A DNA stretch of 13,327 bases from Alphaproteobacteria bacterium UBA2964. GTDB lineage: Bacteria > Pseudomonadota > Alphaproteobacteria > MPNO01 > UBA2964. Shown here piece after piece: positions 7,294 to 13,327 of the stretch (positions are counted from its first letter, which is position 1; every line of letters starts with the position of its first letter). Under the pieces are notes generated by a model that was not told where the DNA came from, ran no database searches, and was given only the letters and a program-made list of their open reading frames with translations. The translations under genes and the position numbers were made by a program. The stretch covers positions 744 to 14,070 of the forward strand of contig DEBE01000039.1 in NCBI GenBank assembly GCA_002348425.1. Direction: 5' to 3'.

Positions 7294-7927
7294 GGGTTTT
7301 ACGACTAATCCATCGCTTATGCGTAACGCGGGAGTTAGTGATTATAAATCTTTTGCACTTTCTGCCTCAAAGTTGGTAGCTGGAAAGCCAATCAGTTTTG
7401 AAGTTTTTTCTGATGATGCTGACGAAATGGTCAAGCAGGGTCAGGAAATTGCTAGTTGGAACGATAACATCAATGTGAAAATTCCGGTAATTAATACAGA
7501 GGGCAAAAGTACAATTTCAGCTATTCAGTCCTTGTCGAGAGATGGTATTACAGTAAATGTCACTGCAATCTTTACGAGAGATCAATACGAACGAGTCATT
7601 GATGCAGTTTCTGAGAAACATCCATCTATTATATCAATATTTGCTGGGCGTATAGCTGATTCTGGTATTGATCCGACAGAGACTATGAGAGCTGCAGTGG
7701 AATACGCAAAATCCAAGCCAAAGGCTGAGATTTTATGGGCGAGCACTCGAGAACCGCATAGTATAATTCAAGCGGAAGCATGTGGGTGTCAAATAATTAC
7801 TGTTGAACCATCAATTTTAGATAAAGCGTGTCAGTTATTCGGCAAAAATTTGCAACAATACTCAGTAGAGACTGTAAAACGATTTTATGATGACGCAATG
7901 TCGTCAGGATTTTCTATACCAATTTAG
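7202..7927 (+). CDS. Transaldolase-family protein (fructose-6-phosphate aldolase-like), TTG start
   Basis: Transaldolases move a dihydroxyacetone unit between sugar phosphates through a Schiff base on a lysine. This 241-residue protein has the length of the small transaldolase/FSA-like subfamily. Visible motifs are GFTTNPSLM at 32-40, NVKIPV at 91-96 with Lys93 as the Schiff-base residue, NVTAIFT at 119-125, SIFAGRIADSG at about 145-155 and EILWASTRE at about 176-184. The start is the TTG at 7202: GGTAGGGGTGAG at 7185-7195 gives a strong, well-spaced SD, and the next in-frame ATG (Met40) would remove a conserved motif. It lies about 220 bases after the ATPase gene on the same strand. Whether it works in the pentose phosphate pathway or as a specialised aldolase for a compound handled by the adjacent genes is not known. 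Confidence 0.85.
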   Translation: MTDLSQLKIKVFADGADLASIKEHVGNPIVKGFTTNPSLMRNAGVSDYKSFALSASKLVAGKPISFEVFSDDADEMVKQGQEIASWNDNINVKIPVINTEGKSTISAIQSLSRDGITVNVTAIFTRDQYERVIDAVSEKHPSIISIFAGRIADSGIDPTETMRAAVEYAKSKPKAEILWASTREPHSIIQAEACGCQIITVEPSILDKACQLFGKNLQQYSVETVKRFYDDAMSSGFSIPI

Positions 7928-8307
7928 TGGTCAGCAATTAAATTTTCTTCATGAAGCATTAATGAGCTAGGATCATTAGTCTATATCGTCAGGTCACGAA
8001 AATAGCTTGCCTAGCAGAAGTTATACACAAGATAACTCAATTTTAAGATTTGATACTAGGGCTTCATATCCGTTGGCAATATAAAAAGGTAAATATAGAT
8101 TGGCTGATTGGGGGTAAAACGGCTTCATCATAAAAAGATGTAGATGCAGAAGACTTAATCGATAGCGAAGTCTTTAAATAATCCTGGTAGGTAGAATTTT
8201 GAGAATTATGTAAAATTTGTATTATATCGTTTCAAAGCCATCAATTTCACACTAATGTTTGGAAAAACGGCACGGAATTAATCTGAGTTCTATGATGGGA
8301 GGGGTTA
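7928..8307. other. Non-coding spacer with inverted repeats, no gene seen
   Basis: This 380-base stretch has stops in all frames and no RNA gene I recognise. It holds a six-pair inverted repeat, TAATGA (7960-7965) with TCATTA (7973-7978), which lies 32 bases past the transaldolase stop but lacks a U-run, so it is not a convincing terminator. A second repeat, AAGACTT (8150-8156) with AAGTCTT (8168-8174), has an 11-base loop and is also followed by no U-run. The promoter of the downstream oxidase gene is presumably here, but I cannot place it. Confidence 0.5.
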
Positions 8308-8340
8308 ATGGCTATTTTAAGGTTTCAGGATGGTAGATAA
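8308..8340 (+). CDS. Possible 10-residue upstream ORF overlapping the oxidase start
   Basis: The strongest SD in the area, GGGAGGGG at 8297-8304, is ideally placed for the ATG at 8308, not for the oxidase ATG at 8330. From 8308 the frame reads MAILRFQDGR and stops at 8338-8340, eleven bases overlapping the oxidase gene. This arrangement fits translational coupling, with ribosomes ending on the short ORF and restarting at 8330. A sequencing or assembly frameshift that moved the true start is an alternative. Confidence 0.3.
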   Translation: MAILRFQDGR

Positions 8341-9592
8341 GTCGACTTGTGTTAACAAAAAAGAAAAAAAGGTTAACGAGAGTCTAATTTTACCTGCGCA
8401 ACGCAAGCTTAAGAGAAGGTTCCCTACGGCTCAAGATTTACGCATTCGGGCCCGGAAAAAGCTCCCTAATTTTGCTTTTGAATATGTTGACGGGGGTGCG
8501 GGCAGTGATAAAGGAATTATAAGAAATTGGGATGCCTTTGACTCCATAGAATTGGTACCAAGATATGGTAAAGTGGTCGCACCCCCTCCAACGAATATAA
8601 CACTTTTCGGTAAAGGTTATTCTGCTCCCGTTGGTATCTCTCCTATAGGAGGTCCAGGAACTGGTTTTCCAGGTGCGGAGACCTACTTCGCTAGGGCTGC
8701 CCAAGCTGCAGGGGTTCCCTATACTCTTGGCGTCCTTTCTGCGATTACTATTGAGCAAGCAGCAACTATCGCTCCCGATGTACTATGGCTCCAGTTATAT
8801 CGTTTTCCGAGGAAGAACCATTCAATTGGACTGGATCTTGTAAAGCGTGCCGAGGCGGCCGGTGTGCAGGCTTTGATGCTGACTTGGGACTCTCCCGTCA
8901 GGACCACACGCCCCAGGGAAGTGAAAAGCGGTATCATGGCACCATTTAAACTCACAAATAGATTAAGATTGGATGCATTGTCATCACCATCTTGGCTTTT
9001 GTCTATGCTACGAAATGGTATTCCAAGGTTTGTGAGCCTGCGCCCATATATGGAGGGTCGAACGGGTATCCAGGAGTCGACTGAGTTTATTCAGGCTGAG
9101 TCTGGCGGTGCTTTTACATGGGAGGAAGTGGCCCTTTACAGAGATGCATGGAGGGGGCCATTGCTGATTAAAGGTGTGCTGCACCCTGAAGATGCTAAAA
9201 GGGCGATTGCTGCGGGAATTGACGGACTGGTGGTTACCAATCACGGTGGTCGACAAATTGATGCGCTTCCAGCGTCAATAGATGCGCTTCCGGTTATTTC
9301 CGAGCAAGTAAACGGAAAAGCAGAAATTATCGTTGATAGTGGTATCCGCTCAGGGGTAGATGTGGCCCGTGCAATTGCACTGGGTGCCAATGCTGGCTTC
9401 TCTGGCAAAGCTTTTCTTTGGAGTTTGGGGGCACTGGGTGCACGAGGTCCAGGTCATTTAATAAACCTTTTTAAAGATGACTTGAGCGCCACGTTAGGAC
9501 AACTTGGTTGTCATTGTGTCGAAGATCTAAGGGCAGTCACGGTTCGTCACCCCGGGGCCTATTCACGAGATGATTTTTCTAGTTTAGATTAA
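8330..9592 (+). CDS. FMN-dependent alpha-hydroxy-acid oxidase/dehydrogenase (lactate/glycolate/mandelate type)
   Basis: The enzyme oxidises an (S)-2-hydroxy acid to its 2-oxo acid using FMN; related members act on lactate, glycolate or mandelate. It has 420 residues, with an extra polar N-terminus of about 25 residues ahead of the usual start. Active-site residues visible are Tyr52 (FEYVDGGAG), Gln155 and Tyr157 (LQLYRF), Lys281 (LIKGVLHPEDA), His305 and Arg308 (NHGGRQIDALPAS), and the FMN phosphate region VDSGIRSGVDVARA at 335-348. The residues around 186-197, DSPVRTTRPRE, differ from the common D-T-P-x-x-G-R-R-E form, so substrate contacts may differ. No earlier in-frame start exists, since a stop lies at 8318-8320. 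It precedes an amidohydrolase gene by about 90 bases and may feed the same pathway. The native electron acceptor (oxygen, quinone or cytochrome) cannot be told. Confidence 0.88.
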   Translation: MVDKSTCVNKKEKKVNESLILPAQRKLKRRFPTAQDLRIRARKKLPNFAFEYVDGGAGSDKGIIRNWDAFDSIELVPRYGKVVAPPPTNITLFGKGYSAPVGISPIGGPGTGFPGAETYFARAAQAAGVPYTLGVLSAITIEQAATIAPDVLWLQLYRFPRKNHSIGLDLVKRAEAAGVQALMLTWDSPVRTTRPREVKSGIMAPFKLTNRLRLDALSSPSWLLSMLRNGIPRFVSLRPYMEGRTGIQESTEFIQAESGGAFTWEEVALYRDAWRGPLLIKGVLHPEDAKRAIAAGIDGLVVTNHGGRQIDALPASIDALPVISEQVNGKAEIIVDSGIRSGVDVARAIALGANAGFSGKAFLWSLGALGARGPGHLINLFKDDLSATLGQLGCHCVEDLRAVTVRHPGAYSRDDFSSLD

Positions 9593-9641
9593 AGATATAT
9601 AGATAAAGAAAAATCTAGGATATTATACCTACAAGCCTTCG

Positions 9642-9659
9642 GTTTACTAATTGGTAAAC
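9642..9659. promoter_or_regulatory. Near-perfect 18-bp palindrome, possible operator
   Basis: GTTTACTAATTGGTAAAC is symmetric at 16 of 18 positions, with GTTTAC and GTAAAC as perfect half-sites. It lies 25 bases before the preferred amidohydrolase ATG (9685). A TATTAT box at 9621-9626 could serve as a -10, which would put the palindrome just downstream of the transcription start, a usual position for a repressor site. No convincing -35 was found and no regulator gene is in the window. It resembles the size and symmetry of sites bound by GntR- or LacI-type regulators, which is inference. Confidence 0.4.
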
Positions 9660-9684
9660 TATGTTCGCACTAATGAGGTCCACT

Positions 9685-11406
9685 ATGGATTTTGATCTAA
9701 TAATTAGAAATGGTAATATCGCTGATGGAAGCGGCGAGGGAATATTTGAAGGCGATATTGCTGTTAGTTCAGGTAAAATTGTTGCTGTAGGAAAGGTATC
9801 TGGTCGAGCTCAACAGGAAGTGGAAGCCAAAGGAATGTTGGTTACTCCGGGCTTTGTAGATATTCACACACACTATGACGGACAGGCTACATGGGAAGAA
9901 CGTCTCGTGCCCTCGAGTTGGCATGGTGTTACAACTACCGCCTTTGGTAATTGCGGCGTCGGATTTGCTCCAGTTCGCGCTAAGGATAGGCAAAGTCTCA
10001 TAGATCTTATGGAGGGTGTTGAGGAAATTCCTGGCTCAGCTTTGCATGAAGGTCTTGAATGGGATTGGGAGTCTTTTCCAGACTATCTCAACGCTCTTGA
10101 TCGCCGCAAACATGATATAGACCTTTGTGCGCAATTACCTCATGCCGCATTAAGAGTGTTTGTTATGGGAGAACGTGCCCTGAATCTTGAAGATGCAAAT
10201 GAAGAAGATATACGCGCCATGCGTTTTTTAGCTACTGAGGCTATGAAGGCAGGTGGTTTCGGTTTCACGACTTCCCGTTCTTTAAACCATATGACAGTAA
10301 AAGGAGATCCAACACCAACCCTCAGAGCTCGAGAAAATGAACTTTCTGGCATTGCTTTGGGTCTTAGAGATGCCGGACGTGGCGTGATGCAAATGATAGG
10401 TGAGTTCAGCGCGGATGAACGCCATGAAGAAATAGAAATGTGGCAGAGAATTATGCGAAATTCCGGGCGCCCATTATCAATAACCGTCACACAACGGCAC
10501 CGGGATCCGGAAGGATGGAAAGATATCATGGCCGGGATTGATGAGGCATGTGGTCAGGGCCTAGAAATGCGGGCTCAAATTGCTCCTAGGTCCATTGGTG
10601 CTATTTATGGGCTCAGTTTGAGCCAGAATGCATTTTATCTACATCCTTCCTATAAGGCTATCGCGCATAAAACTCTCAAAGAAAAGGTTTCTATTATGCG
10701 GAACCCAGAATTCCGGAAAAAACTTTTGGCAGAAAAACCGGAACATAAAAGTGAACGATTGATACAAAGGACTGCTAATTTTCAATTCACATTTCGCCTT
10801 GGAAACCCACCGAACTATGAGCCACCTGAGAAGGATTCGGTTCTCAATATGGCAAAAAGAATGGGCCGCGATCCATTAGACCTTATGTACGATTTATTGT
10901 TGGAGGATAATGGCAGCGCATTTTTGTTTTCTCCTAATACTAATTATGCTGATTATAATTTAGATGCTTGTCACGAGATGATAAAGCATCCGCGGAGTTG
11001 TCTGGGTTTGAGTGATGGTGGTGCTCACGTAGGCCATATTTCAGATTCTGGTTACCCAACTTTTGTTCTCACTCACTGGGGCCGTGACCGTAAAAATGGT
11101 CGAATTGATCTAGCGTGGCTCGTGAGGTGGATAACAAGTGCCACTGCTGAGGCTATAGGACTCTACGATCGCGGTCGTATCGCTATTGGATATAAAGCGG
11201 ATATCAATATTATTGATTATGATAATCTGGGGCAGAGCTATCCTTATTTGACATATGATCTTCCAAAGGGGGGACGTCGTCTGATGCAGAAAGGTCAAGG
11301 CTATAAAGCGACCTATTTGAATGGGATGGCAACTTATATAGATGGCGATTCTACAGGTTTATTGCCAGGAAAATTAGTTCGGGGTCCGCAGAGTTGTCCC
11401 GTTTAG
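9685..11406 (+). CDS. D-aminoacylase/N-acyl-D-amino-acid deacylase-like amidohydrolase
   Basis: This metal-dependent amidohydrolase (COG3653-type) hydrolyses amide bonds; family members cleave N-acyl-D-amino acids, dihydropyrimidine-like rings or related amides. I choose the ATG at 9685, giving 573 residues, since ATGAGG lies six bases before it; a longer start at 9661 is possible. Metal-site residues are His61 and His63 in DIHTHYDGQ, Cys90 in GNCGVGFAPVR (the Cys that binds zinc in D-aminoacylase) and Asp444 in LSDGGAHVG. The blocks EGVEEIPGSAL and WDWESFPDYL and the SLNHMTVKGDPTPT stretch are typical of this family. The small beta domain is formed by both ends (IIRNGNIADGSG and YKADINIIDYD). 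It is convergent with a Rieske oxygenase gene, with only 11 bases between the stop codons. Given its neighbours the substrate is more likely an N-heterocycle or conjugate than a plain N-acyl amino acid, but that is inference. Confidence 0.88.
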   Translation: MDFDLIIRNGNIADGSGEGIFEGDIAVSSGKIVAVGKVSGRAQQEVEAKGMLVTPGFVDIHTHYDGQATWEERLVPSSWHGVTTTAFGNCGVGFAPVRAKDRQSLIDLMEGVEEIPGSALHEGLEWDWESFPDYLNALDRRKHDIDLCAQLPHAALRVFVMGERALNLEDANEEDIRAMRFLATEAMKAGGFGFTTSRSLNHMTVKGDPTPTLRARENELSGIALGLRDAGRGVMQMIGEFSADERHEEIEMWQRIMRNSGRPLSITVTQRHRDPEGWKDIMAGIDEACGQGLEMRAQIAPRSIGAIYGLSLSQNAFYLHPSYKAIAHKTLKEKVSIMRNPEFRKKLLAEKPEHKSERLIQRTANFQFTFRLGNPPNYEPPEKDSVLNMAKRMGRDPLDLMYDLLLEDNGSAFLFSPNTNYADYNLDACHEMIKHPRSCLGLSDGGAHVGHISDSGYPTFVLTHWGRDRKNGRIDLAWLVRWITSATAEAIGLYDRGRIAIGYKADINIIDYDNLGQSYPYLTYDLPKGGRRLMQKGQGYKATYLNGMATYIDGDSTGLLPGKLVRGPQSCPV

Positions 11407-11409
11407 CGT

Positions 11410-11429
11410 AAAAAAGATCAGGCCTGGTC
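11410..11429 (-). terminator. Weak possible terminator of the Rieske gene
   Basis: Read on the minus strand, GACCA-GGCC-TGATC at 11429-11416 can fold into a short stem with one mismatch, followed by six T residues (11415-11410). It overlaps the stop codon of the Rieske gene and lies in the 11-base gap between convergent genes. The stem is short and imperfect, so this is a weak call. Confidence 0.25.
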
Positions 11430-12599
11430 GGGGGCAACTACCTCATTACCAGATGGTACTACAATTAGCTCTTGATTTGGTTGGCGAGTGACGCCCGGCG
11501 GATCTTCGCCATTTTCCATCATCTTTATTGCTTCACGAAGGTGGCGCCGAAATAAGGCGACCCCCCGGTCCGAAGTAGCTAGATGTTCCAAAGCATGTCT
11601 TGCAATAGGTCTCTGGCTAGTCTGAGCCTCCCAATCATCTGGTGCTCTTTGTTTTTCCTCGTATGAACGAACAAGGGGTGCGTCTGGCGGTTGAAATATC
11701 TTTTTATTGGGATCAATTAGTTCTACGTGAAATCCGATAGTGTTTTCATTGTCAACAGGAACCCACCAGCCAACCATTCGGGCACGTTCTGTTTCACGGT
11801 CGGGGTCAGTGCCGGTGACCTCTGTTGGTGGAACGGACCTTGCTGTCGGCACAAATATCGTAGAAGTTCGGGTTAATTTATACCCGCTGTCAAGATCTGT
11901 GGTACGGATATAGGATACGTGGGTGTTGGCGTGTTTATAATCGTAAGTTGGTTCTACAGCCATGACTTCTGAAAACTCAAATAAGCCGGGGTTCCATCCG
12001 TGGAGGATATTCGTATGCACTGGGTCCGCCGCGTTCTCCTGTAATTGAAGCCAATTACATTTCGCCACTTCCCCTCGGCTAAAATTTCGGTAGGCAAGGT
12101 AATCAGCATTCTCGTCTTCCAATACATCATATTTTGGAAGTAAGGGTTTCTTATCTAATGGGCCCATGTAAGCGAATACCAGGCCTTTATATTCCTGAGC
12201 CGGGTACCAAGGTTGGTTGATTTCATCCTTGTAATTACTTTCTTTAGGTTCCCCTGGTTGGTCGAGACACTGCCCTTCAGAATTGAATAACCATCCATGA
12301 TAGCAACACCGAAGCCCGTTTTTTTCAATGCGTCCATATTCCAAAGATGTTCCGCGATGACAACAATGAGCTCCCAAGACACCAACATTGCCGGATTTGT
12401 CTCGGTAGGCAACTAACTCTTCATCAAGTATTTTGATAAACTTGGGTAAATCTGCAAGTTCAGAAGACATACAGACTGGTTGCCAATATCTTCTAAGCAG
12501 CTCTCCCATTGGGGTGCCTAAGCCGACGTGAGTAAGGACGGAGTCCTCAGGAGGGACCACGGCATTTCGTCCATAGCCCGATTCTCTAATAGTAGCCAT
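11418..12599 (-). CDS. Rieske [2Fe-2S] non-heme iron oxygenase, large (alpha) subunit, phthalate-dioxygenase type
   Basis: This enzyme activates oxygen at a mononuclear iron to hydroxylate or demethylate an aromatic or related substrate, using electrons from a separate reductase. It has 393 residues. The Rieske cluster is bound by Cys79, His81, Cys98 and His101 (CCHRGTSLEYG and LRCCYHGWLF). The catalytic iron site is NWLQLQENAADPVHTNILH, with Asp192, His195 and His200 in the D-x2-H-x4-H spacing. The C-terminal block QRPIARHALEHLATSDRGVA is typical of the phthalate 4,5-dioxygenase/vanillate demethylase group. AGGTAG sits eight bases before the ATG on the minus strand. No reductase or ferredoxin gene is in the window, so it must be supplied elsewhere. 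The gene is divergent from a Pht5-like gene, and that pairing recalls the phthalate pathway, in which dioxygenase and decarboxylase act in order. Confidence 0.92.
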   Translation of the reverse strand: MATIRESGYGRNAVVPPEDSVLTHVGLGTPMGELLRRYWQPVCMSSELADLPKFIKILDEELVAYRDKSGNVGVLGAHCCHRGTSLEYGRIEKNGLRCCYHGWLFNSEGQCLDQPGEPKESNYKDEINQPWYPAQEYKGLVFAYMGPLDKKPLLPKYDVLEDENADYLAYRNFSRGEVAKCNWLQLQENAADPVHTNILHGWNPGLFEFSEVMAVEPTYDYKHANTHVSYIRTTDLDSGYKLTRTSTIFVPTARSVPPTEVTGTDPDRETERARMVGWWVPVDNENTIGFHVELIDPNKKIFQPPDAPLVRSYEEKQRAPDDWEAQTSQRPIARHALEHLATSDRGVALFRRHLREAIKMMENGEDPPGVTRQPNQELIVVPSGNEVVAPDQA

Positions 12600-12615
12600 C
12601 TAGTCTACCTGTTAC

Positions 12616-12679
12616 AAATTCGAATTTATTTAACCAAATTAATTTTATACAAAAATAGGAAAAGACTCCGCTAAGAGTC
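12616..12679. promoter_or_regulatory. Divergent control region with palindromes
   Basis: Between the Rieske gene (minus) and the Pht5-like gene (plus) lie 167 bases. They contain a 12-bp perfect palindrome, AAATTCGAATTT (12616-12627), 17 bases upstream of the Rieske start codon, and an inverted repeat GACTC (12664-12668) with GAGTC (12675-12679). On the minus strand TATAAAAT, near 12645, could be a -10. The region must hold promoters for both genes, and a shared regulator could act on both. The box assignments are weak. Confidence 0.35.
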
Positions 12680-12766
12680 AATAAAACCCGTGTTATTTTT
12701 TTTACTGAAGTGATATTTAGGTTCTAAATCGTCGAAATTTATTTTTCAAAGGTACGGATTAGGGAA

Positions 12767-13327
12767 ATGGTAAAAAGAATACTGAAGATTGCACTGGATC
12801 GTTATGACAGGCATCTACCTTTTTATGATGGCACTGCCATACCTCCTAAGGACATTATATTTGACGTAAAACAGGTCGGACAAGGCACTAGTTTTAGAGA
12901 TGGGAATGACCGACATGGAAGAATGATCCATAAACATGAATTTGATATCGCAGAATTTTCTATGTCGAGCTATCTCATGGCTAAAGAAAGAAAGTTACCG
13001 CTTACTGCCATCCCGGTTTTTCCGCGCCGGCTTTTTAGCCAAAGTCAAATGTGGGTTCACCCCGATTCAGAACTTTGGCATCCTAGAGATTTGCTAGGAA
13101 AGAAAGTAGCTATTAGCTCTTTTCAGACAACTTTATCGCTTCTGGCTAAAGGTGATTTAAAATTTTTTTATGGTGTCCCCTGGGAAGAAATTCAATGGTT
13201 GTTGACCGCGAAAGAAAAAGTCAAATTTAAAACTAAAGCGGGAGTTAGAACTGAATTTATCGGTGACCGTGAACAGCTCGGTTATTTTCTAGAAACTGGA
13301 AAAATTGACGCTTTTTTCTTGCCACAC
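12767..13327 (+). CDS. 4,5-dihydroxyphthalate decarboxylase-like (Pht5 family) protein, 5' part (3' end outside window)
   Basis: The frame is open for 187 codons to the window edge, so the gene is cut, not broken. The protein begins MVKRILKIALDRYDRHLPFY and contains HKHEFDIAEFSMSSYLMA (56-73), LTAIPVFPRRLF (79-90) and WHPRDLLGKKVAISSFQTT (104-122). These blocks match the 4,5-dihydroxyphthalate decarboxylase family, which has the fold of periplasmic binding proteins; some members may be binding proteins or other enzymes. There is no signal peptide, which fits a cytoplasmic enzyme more than a transporter component. GGATTAGGG just before the ATG is a plausible though closely spaced ribosome site. 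Its divergent partner is a phthalate-type Rieske oxygenase, consistent with removal of CO2 from a dihydroxylated aromatic acid. Substrate and activity are inferred from context and family, not shown. Confidence 0.82.
   Translation, partial: MVKRILKIALDRYDRHLPFYDGTAIPPKDIIFDVKQVGQGTSFRDGNDRHGRMIHKHEFDIAEFSMSSYLMAKERKLPLTAIPVFPRRLFSQSQMWVHPDSELWHPRDLLGKKVAISSFQTTLSLLAKGDLKFFYGVPWEEIQWLLTAKEKVKFKTKAGVRTEFIGDREQLGYFLETGKIDAFFLPH

Noticed and set aside
8438..8758. 106-codon minus-strand frame inside the oxidase gene
   Set aside because: It runs opposite conserved FMN-enzyme sequence and has no start signal or family match.
10140..10529. 129-codon minus-strand frame inside the amidohydrolase gene
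   Set aside because: It is antisense to a well supported gene, lacks a ribosome site and has biased composition (Arg/Ser/Pro).
1..13327. CRISPR array, tRNA/rRNA genes, transposase or phage genes
   Set aside because: I looked for regularly spaced direct repeats, cloverleaf-type sequences and mobile-element protein motifs and saw none.

Overview
The window looks like part of an AT-rich bacterial chromosome, most likely a free-living, probably marine, alphaproteobacterium. That placement is an inference from gene content (an OpuA/ProU-like quaternary-amine transporter, FAA hydrolase, FMN-dependent alpha-hydroxy-acid oxidase, D-aminoacylase-like amidohydrolase, Rieske oxygenase and a Pht5-like protein), from the standard bacterial code with Shine-Dalgarno (SD) sites, and from the many A/T-rich spacers. 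No rRNA, tRNA, insertion sequence, phage gene or CRISPR array was seen.

Left part (1-2969). The window opens inside a 3-hydroxyisobutyrate dehydrogenase-family gene, of which only the C-terminal domain is present. Next come a probable lipoprotein of unknown function, a small 55-residue gene on the minus strand (1022-1189) with its own ribosome binding site, and a large exported protein with an unrecognised N-terminal region and Sel1-like repeats at its C-terminus.

Centre (3109-7927). A plus-strand run, probably one operon, encodes a fumarylacetoacetate hydrolase-family enzyme and a complete ABC importer of the glycine betaine/proline/choline type in the order binding protein, permease, ATPase. 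A transaldolase-family protein starting at TTG follows. A hairpin between the binding-protein and permease genes overlaps the permease SD. Between the ATPase and the transaldolase lies a stretch that reads like part of an Lrp/AsnC ligand-binding domain but has no convincing start or end, so it may be a gene remnant.

Right part (8330-13327). This looks like a catabolic region. It holds an FMN-dependent alpha-hydroxy-acid oxidase/dehydrogenase, a D-aminoacylase-like amidohydrolase, a convergent Rieske [2Fe-2S] oxygenase large subunit, and, divergent from the latter, the first 187 codons of a relative of 4,5-dihydroxyphthalate decarboxylase. The pairing of a phthalate-dioxygenase-type oxygenase with a Pht5-like protein suggests a ring- or amide-cleaving pathway for an aromatic or N-acyl/N-heterocyclic substrate. 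The substrate cannot be read from the sequence. The intergenic regions here carry several palindromes that may be operators, and a 10-codon open reading frame overlaps the start of the oxidase gene.
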